Assembly (NCBI GenBank): GCA_032718475.1
Contig: JAUCBJ010004452.1
Location: forward strand, 33,155 to 97,154
Direction of reading: 5' to 3'
Length of the DNA stretch: 64,000 bases
Source: Nemertoderma westbladi
Lineage: Eukaryota; Xenacoelomorpha; Nemertodermatida; Nemertodermatidae
Both the position numbers and the translations under genes were made by a program. Positions 29,796 through 41,500 of the stretch are shown here, piece after piece. The notes under the pieces were generated by a model that saw only the letters and a list, made by a program, of their open reading frames with translations, did no database searches and was not told where the DNA came from. Position 1 is the stretch's first letter; each line of letters starts with the position of its first letter.

Positions 29796-32281
29796 ATGGT
29801 GGAGAAACTGGTGAAGAAGAGGAAGTCGGAGAAGAGCGGGAAGGAATTACTAGTGGACTTCATGCTTAGGCATCCGGAGAACAAGATGAAGGAATACTAC
29901 AAATGACTCCCGAAGGGTCATAAATCGCATGCGCTACAGGATCAGTTTAGGGAGATGCACGAGTGACAACTGGTTGGGACCTACGGAACGCCATCATTGG
30001 ATAACGCGATCGACAAGCATTTTCGCTACATTGTAAAGAGGGACTAGGCTAGGTTTGGGATACCGAAGTATGTGAGGGAACCACCAAGGAAGGAGTGGAG
30101 GAGGTTTGTAGATTCCGTGGAGAGGGGCGGATACATGGTCCTAGACGGCGAGGGGACCGTGGAGGATGACAAAGGCTCAAGAAGGGGGTCGTGAGGATCG
30201 GGTAGAACTATATTGATGCACTTAGCGGCACCGAATGGAGATATCTTTCTATTCGACCTAGGGACCTATGGGAAGAGGAGCGGGCCGAAGTTAAACCGGT
30301 TACCGAATGCGGTGCGGGAACTAGTAAGGCTGAAGACTATGGTCAAGGTAGGATCGGAGATACGAGGCGACGCGGAGAGGATTATTGGACCAGGCACCCC
30401 AAATCTTCTGGACACGCAGGTAGTCTACATGGCTATGACAAAACCAGATGGACTGGGATTGGTGGACAACACGGGACAATACGGAGCCGTGACAATGGGC
30501 CAGCTGATGGGACTCGTCTGCCACAAGCCGATGGAGTGGAACAAGTTCCGAGAGGAATACAATGCAGAGCTTGCAAACTCACTCAAATGGGGAGCAAGAC
30601 CGGGGAAGGAGGAGCTATATCACTTCCGGAAGGGAGTGATAAAGATATATCAGAATAGATATATCTTACAGGAGGAGTGGATAATGATAGGTTTGCTAAA
30701 CCTATTTATCACAGTAACTATTGGCAGGGAGCCGATGGCGTTTCTACTGTCGGGATCAGCTCTGAGCCACAGGAGAGCCTTTAAGGTAGCCCTAGCAGGT
30801 CTTGTAGACCACCCGGGGCTGAAGGGCGAATCGGTGTATTACGATACCCGACACCTGGTGACAGAGAGGTAGACACACCGTACAAGCGATGGAAGAAACA
30901 GGAGGCGGATAGAGAAGAGGAGATGAGGATAGAGGAAGTTGCCAGGAGAGAGAGGAGGGAGGCAGCAGGCAGAGAGGCAGACATAATGGGAGGTGAGTAC
31001 GAGTTTGAGGCCCAAGATTTGGATGAGTTGAGGTGGGGATCGGAGACCTCGGGTGAGTTTCGGCTGGGGGATGAGGTGGATTGGATGGAAGGGACACCAA
31101 TACAGTCTACATCAGGGCTGCAGGGAATGGCGAAGCCTGTGGAATCTGAGGGCGACTTCGGGAGGAAGAGTCCGAGGACGATGGAAGGGTGGAGGGCCAC
31201 GGGCAAATACCAGGCCGGAAAGGGACATGGTGGATCAATTGGGATCCCAGGTCTCAAACCGCTCGTAGTGGAGGAAGTAGAGGAGGACGAGTTCGGGGCG
31301 ATGCCACCAATAAAGAGAATTGGCTGGTCGGACACGGACTGTGTGGATGGGAGAGTTGTGACAGCCAGCGGGGCGAGATCATGATCCGACTGGGCGAGCA
31401 ACCGGGGATGGAACCACGAGTGGTGTTTGGGGAAACAATGCCGAGGGAAGAGGCGGATGCTGACATGGGTAGGGAGGATAACATCGAAATGTTTACCTAC
31501 CAGCGGCTCCACAGACCCAGTAGGCTATGTGGAGCCAATTACGACTTGGGACAAGAGACAGTAATAGACGGTTGCGATTACTGTGGGAGACTAACCCATC
31601 AGCAAAAGAACTGTATGTATCGTTACCAGTAGGGGATGATGTGTCTTTACTGCCGCGAGTCTACGCACAGGTTGGGCACGTGCCCAAGGTTGCACCACAG
31701 GTGTTCGAAGTGCAAGTTTTGGGGGCACTTTGAGTGCCAGTGGGACTGGATGGAGGATGAGGAGAAATTCCGCATTTTCGAGGAATGGGCCGACGTCGGA
31801 GTCATGACAAGGCAAAGGATGAAGGCCCAAGAGTTCCGGTGAGGCTTTTTCAACATTAACATACAAGCCCACCAGGAGATTACAAAAGAGGAGACTACCA
31901 ATCACGTATCAGGAGGCAGCGACAGCGGCATCATATGGAGGGGTCATTAACACCCAAAGAAATCTGGATAGATGGTCACCAGAAAATAGGATAGAATTCA
32001 GGGATTTTCTGGAGGAACCCGTGCCGCGTGCGATGAAAATGATCTTGTGGGATGCTACCAGGGGGAAACAGGAGGGACACTCAGTGGGGCCACATGTGAA
32101 GCGATATCGTGAGTTAATAACACCCATACCCAAGGATCCAACAACGGGGCTCAGCAAGACGGTATCAGCGAGAATGAGTAGCCTCAAGAACAAACAGGAG
32201 GGGAGGAAGCGACCCAGGCAGGACGATGATAGAGGTAAAGAATTGAGATGGTTCGTGGAGGGTGCGGGAGGAGCACTATAG
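29796..32281 (+). pseudogene. Element C third ORF: Gag-like protein with zinc knuckles
   Basis: About 830 codons in the env position. Residues 1-140: Lys-rich start, then LVDF..RHPE and PPRKEWRRFVDSV. Residues 140-360: a helix-rich block with FLFDLGTYGKRSGPKLNRLP, TQVVYMAMTKPDGLGL, GQLMGLVCHKPMEW, YILQEEWIMIGLLNLF and GREPMAFLL. Next: a charged helix (EEVARRERREAA) and an acidic linker. About 31580-31745: three knuckles, CDYCGRLTHQQKNC, CLYCRESTHRLGTC and CSKCKFWGHFEC (the last with its final Cys displaced relative to A). C-terminal 180 residues: WDATRGKQEG and a basic end. At least five nonsense codons (several CGA-to-TGA type) and four frame changes (near 30859, 31380, 31875 and 31980). Helical domain plus CCHC knuckles is a Gag layout; no env features are seen. 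Conserved with A, so it was a real gene of the family. Confidence 0.75.
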
Positions 32282-32962
32282 GACTGATTGCGGGCGATGT
32301 CAACGTGGCTGGAAGGCACCACATGGACACACAAGTACAAATAATTCCTAAGTGCAATTAATACAAGTGCAATTAGTATGTACGTAGGTAATCAATCAAT
32401 GCTAGAGAAATATAATATACGTACTATAGTCAGGTATAACCTTTTCCAATTAGCTACTGGGACTAGGGAGTAATTGACTAAAACAGGAGGACGAGACATT
32501 GGACGGACCTCAGTTCTTGAGTGCAACGGCACAAACGAGAATGTGAGGCCCAACAGAAGTGAGTGGGAAAGAAATGGGTTGAGTATGAGAGAAGCATGGG
32601 GGGAGGTGTTAGGGTATGAGAGAGTTGAAAGTGCGAGATCCAAGCGTGGGGAGCGAGCATAGAGGGGGATAAGTCCTATGGGACTAGTGAGAGAGGAACG
32701 GACAACAAAGTCCAAAACATAAAATTTTGAGAGGAGTGAGGGCGAACGTCTAAAACAGAGACGCCAGATGCCTTGGTACAGCTTAGCTCGCAGATGTACC
32801 AAGGATGGGTAGTGAAAACAGACCCAGGGGGGCCAGCCTTGAAAGCTGACCCCGAGAAGAAAATTCCACCCCGCATCCAATACTAGATTGGATTCCAGCG
32901 GAATTGAAGCGCACTTAAGGTTGATGCTATCCTCTCACCGGGAAGATAGCATGGGGGGGGAG
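32282..32962 (+). promoter_or_regulatory. Element C 3' untranslated region, hairpins and polypurine tract
   Basis: Hairpin CCTTGGTACA/TGTACCAAGG with an AGCTCGC loop at 32771-32804; hairpin ATGCTATC...GATAGCAT at 32924-32952; polypurine tract ATGGGGGGGGAG at 32951-32962 abutting the LTR. All three landmarks are in the same order and spacing class as in A and B. Confidence 0.75.
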
Positions 32963-33265
32963 TGTAAGTGGATTCAATTCCCTGCACTACCCAGCGGAAA
33001 ATGGGGAAAGTGGCTTTTTACCAATTATAGTTGGGAAGGTGACAGTAATATAATGTCACCTAATAACCAACATAGTCAATACACATTGCCAGCCACAAGC
33101 GGAGTTAAGAGGCCAAACCATCTCAAGGGGACAAAGGGGCTAGCAAAAAGGGATAATGGCAGCAGGGGAGAGATTAATAGGTTAGCCAAAGATGGGACAG
33201 GATACCACCTGATTGGAGTGCATCCATTGGCCAGGCCATGTAGAGCAATAGGAATATTCAATATG
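32963..33265 (+). repeat. Element C 3' LTR (visible part)
   Basis: Starts TGTAAGTGGATTCAATTCCC after the polypurine tract. Similarity to the A and C 5' LTRs is clear to about 33265, including the stem-loop at 33030-33071 (GGTGACA/TGTCACC with outer GTTGG/CCAAC). The end could not be fixed. Confidence 0.75.
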
Positions 33266-34557
33266 TGTTGATAATATAAGTAATATAACCATTGCATTTA
33301 TTAGTTAGGAATAATGCTTTATTATACATATCGTGATTTAATTTTCTTTCTAATCGTACTAGACCTACTTAGAAATGTAATTCAAAATGTATCTTACAAC
33401 CAATACACTTTATCTTTCCATCAGTAGAATCATTACATTACCGAACTAATATTATCAAATTTTAATACAATATTACAATATATTATTCATATTATTAATG
33501 CCTATTCGGTGGTTGATGTAATGGGCCTTCCCGATCAACCTCCGTCTTTACTATGCATCAAGTCAAATATATTCATAATATTTTTTCATTTACCGTAATT
33601 TACTAATTATTTGACTTATCGTACTCCAATTATTACATAGTTACAATTTATTTGTGTGCATGCAAGTTTAGAAAGTTTAGAAATGCTCAATGCATCATCA
33701 ACGAATCAAGATATTCAATACTAAATGAGTAATTGTTTGTTCTGCCCGGCTCATGTCTGCATGTGTCCAGTACAATCAAAACCCATTAGTCAAAACTATT
33801 ACTCATACTGATCTACAACCAGACAATTAACAGAAGAAGAAGTAGTGGATTGCTCGGCAATTTTGATTGGTCGAGGTTTTCTCCCCTCAGCCCTTTCACC
33901 TTTACAGCTTTTTATGTTAGTATAGTAGACTTAATTCTGTAATTATAACTATTTATCAGTTTATTTTATATCTTACCTCACCTCCTACTGTCCTACAGTC
34001 CTAGGCCTACTGACCTACCACTACCTCAGTACAGCAGTACCTGCCTACCACATCTGCACATGTACGGTACCAGCCAGCCAGCCTACAACATACAACACCG
34101 CCCCAGCGCCTGACCGCTACACCAGTACACGCTCACGCTACTATTGACTATCTGACTGGCTACTCACTGTACTGCACTACCTGACTACTGTCTGACTGTA
34201 CTACTGTACTGCATGGCTGCAGTACCGGTAGGTACCGGTAGCCTATACAATTTATACGGTCTCCCCTACTGCCTGACTGCCCTAGGCCTGTAGGCAGGCT
34301 GCTAGACAGCCAGACAGCTAGAGCCAGAGCTATCAGCTATCACCTGATCACTGTCTGACTGTATGCTGGTATGAGGCTATCAATTAATTGTTATTTATTG
34401 CTGTATTGTCATGTCACTGCAGCACTGTCATCGTCATCATTATTTAATGTGTGCGGTACTGCATGTACTGGTACCTGGGTACGCCTACCGGACCGGTCTG
34501 CCTGTCTGAAGGTCGCTAGGCCTATATCCTGACCCTGAAATAGAACAGACTGACAGA
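33266..34557. other. Non-coding, palindrome-rich upstream DNA
   Basis: AT-rich to about 33950, then a CpG-poor stretch dense in GTAC, CCGG and AGGCCT palindromes. A similar texture is seen at 60480-61450. No gene seen. Confidence 0.45.
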
Positions 34558-34565
34558 TATAAATA
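34558..34565 (+). promoter_or_regulatory. Candidate TATA box
   Basis: TATAAATA 47 bases before an ATG, suggesting a start site near 34590 and a very short 5' UTR. Supported only by motif and position. Confidence 0.35.
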
Positions 34566-34604
34566 CTAAACTTATTCTTTGCACTTTGAGAGTCATAACT
34601 GATA

Positions 34605-34874
34605 ATGGATGATCAACCAAAGGATAACGATGAATGCAAACCCTGCAAGGTTGGTGGAGGTGAAGCTGACGCTAAAACCACTGCTGATGATAAACTAGTT
34701 GACAAAACTAAACCGCTCACAGATCAACCAGGACCGGCAGCAGCTGATCAAGATGATACTGTTGATGCGGGGGGAGATGATACTATTGATGCTGGGGGAA
34801 TTAAATTACCTTCGCTTAAAGAAATGTCGTTAGTAGCCAATTACATATTGCATCTACCACTGCAGCACTGGTAG
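34605..34874 (+). CDS. Candidate first exon, acidic low-complexity ORF
   Basis: An ATG-started frame of 89 codons: MDDQPKDNDECKPCK, an Asp/Ala/Thr-rich stretch with DDTVDAGG and DDTIDAGG repeats, then KLPSLKEMSLVANY and a stop. Acidic, disordered N-termini are typical of executioner-caspase prodomains, and it is the only candidate first exon upstream of the caspase exons, so it may belong to that gene. Against this, I find no strong splice donor in the phase required by the next exon (phase 2). The best donor-like site is AAG/GTTGGT (phase 0), so a missing exon or an unrelated gene is equally possible. Confidence 0.35.
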   Translation: MDDQPKDNDECKPCKVGGGEADAKTTADDKLVDKTKPLTDQPGPAAADQDDTVDAGGDDTIDAGGIKLPSLKEMSLVANYILHLPLQHW

Positions 34875-35200
34875 AATTATATCATATCCATCTACCACTG
34901 CAGCACTGGTAGAATTATACTGTTGATGCTGGGGGAATTAAATTACCTTCGCTTAAAGAAATGTCGTTAGTAGCCAATTACATATTGCATCTACCACTGC
35001 AGCACTGGTAGAATTATATCATAGGCCTATCCATCTACCACTGCAGCACTGGTAGAATTATATCATATCCATCTCCCACTGCAACACTGGTAGATGCATA
35101 GGCCTATCATATCCCATCTAGCACTGCAGCACTGGTAGATCTGTAGATGGATATCATATCCCATCTACCACTGTCTGACTGTAGCACTAGTAGATGCATA
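34786..35200 (+). repeat. Tandem duplication and short repeats after the candidate exon
   Basis: A segment of about 102 bp that includes the end of the ORF (34786-34887) is repeated at 34923-35024. Around and after it, a near-palindromic CTACCACTGCAG...GGTAG unit recurs at least seven times up to 35200. Confidence 0.8.
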
Positions 35201-36149
35201 TCATACCTATGGATCGACCGAATTTAAAATTTTGCTGAACCGAACCGTGAACCGAATTTGAAAAAAATTCGGCCAATTCGGTACCGAATATGTGTGGCGT
35301 CACATAGAAAGGGTTCAAATACCAAAAAAATCTATTTTCACTTTTTTAACGATTCTGGTACGAAATTTAACGGAGAATCTGAAACTGAAAACCGCAACTC
35401 GCCATCTTTTGTCGTTTTCGAAATATTGGCAAAATAAATACAACTAGTACTTTTCGTCTGAGAAAACCAAAATTGTGTTTAAATTTTATAATTTTTTAAA
35501 ACGGCTAGTTTGATAACGCTTTTTTGTGTATGTGGGTTCTCGAAGCCGCTGAATCCGATGGTAATATTTTTGAACTGATGCAACCAATGCCTGACTTGTT
35601 TTTTTCACTACTAGCACTTTTCATCAAAGAACCAAATTTTTAAATTTTCTAAAACGGCTAGTTTGATAGCGATTTTTTGTGTATGTGGTTTTTCGAAGCC
35701 ACTGAATCCAATGGTGACATTTTTGAACAGATGCAACTATTCCATGGCTTGTTTTTTTTCACTACCAGGATGTCTCATATTTTTCAAATCAAAGTAAAAT
35801 AAACAATAAAACCAGGATACAATATAATTCCATGTTCAAATCAATTCAATGTTGGTAATCAATAACATACCGCAGGGCGGCAGGTAGAGAAGCAATAATG
35901 TTATGTCGATGTGAACACAGAGTAATCATATGAATTTTAGGCCCTTTGATTGGTTGATTACATAAGAATAAGGAAGGCTGTAAGTACCTGAGATTGATTG
36001 GCTGTATTGTTTAAAAAGGAGCCTGTAAGGGATTTTTATATCATACAAAGATTGTATACAGTACAGTAATTTTACTAGGCAGGAGAAGATATACCCCATG
36101 CGGCATTGGAGTGTATTTGAACTGATTAAAATCATTTACAAGGGATCCT
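35201..36149. other. Non-coding, diverged internal repeats
   Basis: No gene seen. Two diverged copies of a segment with AAAACGGCTAGTTTGATA and TTTTTTGTGTATGTGG occur at about 35490-35570 and 35640-35720. A 32-bp block at 35287-35318 recurs inverted at 48375-48406. Confidence 0.55.
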
Positions 36150-36185
36150 CTTGGTGGGATGAAACATTTCGTAATAGTACAGCCC

Positions 36186-36217
36186 GTGGCCGGCGTGAGG
36201 GAGGTGAACCCGGCCAC
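36186..36217. other. Macrosatellite head hairpin (unit 1)
   Basis: GTGGCCGG and CCGGCCAC enclose a loop with TGAGGGAGGTGAA. Copies at 39157-39188 and 42122-42153 are the same. At 45097-45131 the stem is GCGGCCGC/GCGGCCGC with the 13-base loop core unchanged. Confidence 0.7.
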
Positions 36218-37579
36218 TCCGAAGTCGAAGAATCTATAGCATATTGCTGAGATTGGGTGTCTGTAGCGGTTCTCCTAAACTAACCACTATTTTTCCTTTA
36301 TTTTTTCACCAGAGACGCTTCGACCGATTCTAAGACATTTGATCCATCTGGATTCTCCGATCTATCGGTTTGACGGACATTACGGACGATTGTCCGTCGT
36401 CTCCGCGAGAATTTACCATTAGAGTCTATGTAAAAAAAAAAAAATATCGCCCCAACGGACTAGGCGTCGCCCGGAATCGAAAGAGGGTTTAAAAATTAGA
36501 TTTCACATATTTTTGTTTTAAAAATGAAGTCGATTGTTTTCCAGCAAATGTCCGTCAAACTCGAGAAAACGGACAAAATGACTTTGCGGAATCCGCTATA
36601 ACTCGGACAATGTTAATCGTACGGAGACGAAAGTAACGCGGTTGGATAGGGAAAGAGTAGTACTACAGTCGTATCGAATGGGGGTAAGATATATATTAAT
36701 ATTTCGGGTAGAAAAAGGGGCCGTAACTTTTCCGTTTTTGTCCGTCTTTTATATATAATTAATATTTCCGAAATTTTTAATTCGAAAACGCCAGTAGGAT
36801 ACTGCCAATTCTTTTTCGGAAGGCGTAAAAGACCACAGGGGCTACATTACTATCGAATGGGGGTACAAAATATATGTAGGCAAAGGGGTCCAAAAAGGGC
36901 CAGATAATGATAAAGGATTTATAACTAATAACTTTTTAAGTTTTGACTCTAGAAGGTTAAGGTACATTTTATACGGTTAATATTGATACGGGCAATCCAA
37001 ATATTCGATTGGTTTTGCAGCGCAAATGATATAAAAAAAATGAGGGCCAATATTAAAATTTAGCGATTCAAACTCGCTGCGCGGGAACACGTTTAGCTCG
37101 AAAACTACTCAACGTCTGGTAAACGTATTTAAACATTCTTATAGAGCGTTAAATTATCTATCTTTCAGCGTTAGTTACAACGCCATAGCTATCATACAAC
37201 TGGTGCGGCACACGATCGTGTGAAATAAAATATTTATAAAAAGGGGCGAAAAAATTTATTTTTTTAATAAATCGCTACTCCATTATAATTTAGTGTATTG
37301 CGCCAAAAGTACATTTAAAATGTAGAAAATTACCTTCGCTATATTTTTTCTTAACATTTATAATTAAAATAATGAATTTTAAGGGCCGAAAAATATCGCG
37401 TAATTTTGGCCCTTTTTTTCATTTTTTTTTGGGGCCAAAAATGACCCCCTCTCAAAAGATAGAAAAAAAAATTACGGCAAAGAATATACCAATTTTATTA
37501 AATTTGGACCACCAGAACCGAAGTTAGAGCGATTTTAGTGAAAAAATAAAAAAAAATTTTTTTACAAAAAATTAAGAAT

Positions 37580-37653
37580 GGTCTATATTGGATTTCGTAC
37601 CCGCGAACTTAGGTTTCATTAACGTGATTGATAACCACTAGACTATGTGACAA
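37580..37653 (-). other. tRNA-derived block, macrosatellite unit 1
   Basis: On the minus strand a block of about 73 bases has a perfect pol III A box (TAGTCTAGTGG) and a B-box-like GGTACGAAATCC near its end. The acceptor ends pair only partly and no good anticodon stem forms, so it is a relic, not a working tRNA. Homologous blocks are at 40550-40623, 43515-43587 and 46486-46558. Confidence 0.5.
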
Positions 37654-38478
37654 AGTGATTTCGAAATTTTCGAGTGACTATTTTTAAACATCAATAACTT
37701 CGGTTCTACTGGGCCGTTTGATCTGAAACTTTTTTCATTGGATAGAGGATAGATTGTAGTGTGTGAAATAGGATACAACTTGGGAAAAGACGCATGTGCA
37801 CTTAGTGCAAAATGCACTTAAATAGTGCACATATTTTCGATATTTCAAACACTATTAATTCCAGTTCTATTCATCGTAGAATGTAATTTTTTGGATTAAA
37901 ATGTAGTTTGGAGTGATTTCTAACTATAATCTTAACATTTGTTTAACTTTTTATGTCTATAAAGTGATTTAAAATGCCCATGAATATGGTCCAAAATCGC
38001 CAATGTCGAGATTTATTAAATCTGATTTTTGACACTTTTAGCGACTGACAATTGATCATGCACCAATATAGATCGGTAGAGGATAGACATAAGTGTGTTA
38101 AATAGGAACCACCTTTAGGATCCGCTAAAGTGCACTTTTGAAAATATGTGTTCAAATGTGCAATTTTGTTTAATAAGGTCAAATGGTGTATTATTGGGTT
38201 CTTTTCGTTGCAGATAGTTTATTTTCATATGAATATGTTGTTTGGACCTTACTGAGCGCATTAGGAGTATGTGTACAAATAACCGGTCCTTATAAGGGTT
38301 CGATTTGTTAAATTAATAAAAAATAAGGTTGAAATATTCTAAAAAACCAGTGTGATCTTAAATGAACTTTAAACAATAAATAGAGATCAGATAACAAATT
38401 GACCACACAATTTATTAAAAAACTCGAACCTTTTCCGACTTAATATATCGCTTCAATTTTATTCAACAGTGGATATTT

Positions 38479-38526
38479 GGGGGAAGTTAGATGAACTGCA
38501 TTTATGCAGTGATTCTAACTTCCCCC
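38479..38526. other. Macrosatellite terminal hairpin (unit 1)
   Basis: 13-bp stem GGGGGAAGTTAGA/TCTAACTTCCCCC with a second inner stem CTGCAT/ATGCAG. Copies at 41443-41490 and 44413-44460. Confidence 0.75.
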
Positions 38527-41500
38527 TTCGTAATATAATATACCAAAGGCACATTCTTTGGAGGACCTGTTGTTTACTATGTAGACTTTGTTTAACCTAA
38601 ACAACTTAAGTCAGATTAACAATATTATCCTGTAAAATTGCTAAGCAATTAGTGGTATGAATATTGCTGATCTTCGAACTATGGTTCTGTAATTAAATTT
38701 TATTAATTCAACATCTATAGGGATTTACCAGTGAAGAAACCTTGAATCCATTATCACAATGTAACAGTATCAATAACCATATCTATTCTATGTAGATCGT
38801 AACAAAGACAGCCTTGATTCATATATTATAATTTCCGAGCTGAAATGTTTCTGTGACTATAACTTACAGACTTCGTATTATGTACAAACGACTGAGTAGT
38901 ATATATTAATATTAATGGGTTACCGGTATATAGAACAAGTGTACACTGGGAGCGAAAATATATTACATAAAATTTAGAGTAATATAAAATTAACGAGTCC
39001 AGCTTCGTCTCCCCTCTTGTCATGTCATTCGACCCATACCCCATATCTTTCCTCCTCCCTCCATCACTTTTCCCTTTACCTCGTGGTATTTCGTTAAGTA
39101 TAACTTCATTTTGGGTCCGCCTTGGTGGGATGAAACATTTCGTAATAGTACAGCCCGTGGCCGGCGTGAGGGAGGTGAACCCGGCCACTCCGAAGTCGAA
39201 GAATCTATAGCATATTGCTGAGATTGGGTGTCTGTAGCGGTTCTCCTAAACTAACCACTATTTTTCCTTTATTTTTTCACCAGAGACGCTTCGACCGATT
39301 CTAAGACATTTGATCCATCTGGATTCTCCGATCTATCGGTTTGACGGACATTACGGACGATTGTCCGTCGTCTCCGCGAGAATTTACCATTAGAGTCTAT
39401 GTAAAAAAAAAAAAATATCGCCCCAACGGACTAGGCGTCGCGCGGAATCGAAAGAGGGTCTAAAAATTAGATTTCACATATTTTTTTTTTGAAAATTAAG
39501 TCGATGGTTTTGTAGCTAATGTCCGTCAAAGTCGAGAAAACGGACAAAATGACTTTGCGGGATGCGCTATAACTCGGCTAGTATTAATTGTACGGGGACG
39601 AAAGTAAGGCGGGTGGAAAGGGAAAGAGTGGTACTACCGTCGTATCGAATGGGGGTAAGATATTTATTAATATTTCGGGTGGAAAAAGGGGCCGTAAATT
39701 TTCAGTTTTTGTCCGTCATTTTTATATAATTAATATTTCCGAAATTATTAATTCGAAAACGCGGGTAGGAATCTGCCAATTATTTTTCGGAACGCGTAAA
39801 GGATCACAGGGGCTACATTCCTATCGAATGGGGGTACAAAAAATATGTCGGCAAAAGGGTCCAAAAAGGGCCAGAAACTGATAAAGAATTTATAGCTAAT
39901 AACGTTTAAAGTTTTGACTCTAGAAGGTTAAGGTGCATTTTATACGGTTAATATTGATACGGGCAATCCAAATATTCGATTGCTTTGGCTGCGCAAATGA
40001 TGTAAAAAAAATGAGGGCCAATATTAAAATTTCTTGTTTCAAACTCGCTGCGCGGGAACACGTCTAGCTCGAAAACTACTCAACGTCTGGGAGACGTATT
40101 TAAACATTTTTATAGAGCGTTAAATTATCTATCTTTCAGCGTTAGTTACAACGCCGTAGCTATTATACAACTGGTGCGGCAGACGATCGTGTGAAATAAA
40201 ATATTTATAAAAAGGGACAAAAAAATTTTTTTTTAAATAAATTGCTACTCCATTATAATTTAGTGTATTGCACCAAAACTACATTTAAAATGTAGAAAAT
40301 TACCTCCGCTATCTTTTTTCTTAACATTTATAATTAAAATTACGAATTTTAAGGGTCGAAAAATATCGCGTAATTTTGGCCCTTTTTTTTCCATTTTTTT
40401 GGGGCCAAAAATGACCCCCTCTCAAAAGATAGAAAAAAAAATTACGGCAAAGAATATACCAATTTTATTGAATTTGGACCACCAGAACCGAAGTTAGAGC
40501 GATTTTAGTGAAAAAATAAAAATATTTTTTTTTGCAAAAAATTAAGAATGGCCAATATTGGATTTCGTACCCTCGAACTTAGGTTTCATTAACGTGATTG
40601 ATGACCACTAGACTATGTGACCAAGTGGTTTTGAAATTTTCGAGTGACTATATTTAAACATCAATAACTGCGGTTCTACTCGTCCGTTTGATCTGAAACT
40701 TTTTTCATTGGATAGAGGATAGGTTGTAGTGTGCGAAATAGGAAACAACTTGGGAAAAGACGCATGTGCACTTAGTGCAAAATGCACTTAAAAAGTGCAC
40801 ATTTTTTCGATATTTCAAACACTATTATTTTCAGTTCTATTCATCATAGAATGTTATTTTTTGGATTAAAATGTAGTTTAGTGTGATTTCTAACTATAAG
40901 CTTAACATTTGTTTACCTTTTTATGTCTATAAAGTGACTTAAAATGTCCATGAATATGGTCCAAAATCGCAAATGTCGCGATTTATTAAATTTCATTTTT
41001 GAAACTTTTAGCAACAGACACTTGATCATGCACCGTCGTAGATCGGTAGAGGATAAACATAAGTTTGTTAAATAAGATCCACCATTAGGATCTGCTAAAG
41101 TGCACTTGTGCAAATAAGTGTGCAAAAGTGCAAATTTTAAATGAGATCAAATTGTATAGTATTGGGTTCTTTTCGTTGGAGATACTTTATTTTCATATTA
41201 ATATGTTGTTTGAACCTTACTGAGCGCATTAGGGACATGTGTACAAATAACTGGTCCTTATAAGGGTTCGATTGGGTAAATTAATAAAATATAAGGTTAT
41301 AATATTCTAAAAAACCAGTATGATATTAAATCCACTTTAAACAATAAATAGAGATCAAAAAACAATTGGACCACACAATTAAAAACTCTCACAATTTTGG
41401 ACTTAATAATATCCCTTCAAATTTATTCAATAGTGGATATTTGGGGGAAGTTAGATGAACTGCATTTATGCAGTGAATCTAACTTCCCCCTTCAAGATAT

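Larger units (their letters stand above)
27904..33265 (+). mobile_element. BEL/Pao-like retrotransposon C, internally deleted
   Basis: Opposite orientation to A and B. It starts with an LTR front (TGTAAGCAGATTCAATTCCC), which breaks off at about 28130 and joins the C-terminal region of integrase, so the rest of the 5' LTR, Gag, protease, RT and RNase H are gone. Integrase end, repeat spacer, third ORF, conserved 3' hairpins, polypurine tract and 3' LTR follow. The 3' end of the second LTR, and therefore a target duplication, could not be located; 33265 is where similarity to A's LTR fades. Confidence 0.8.

Noticed and set aside
38479-38526. Helitron 3' end hairpin
   Set aside because: The hairpin is not followed by CTRR-type termini and sits inside a tandem unit; no Rep/helicase sequence in the window.
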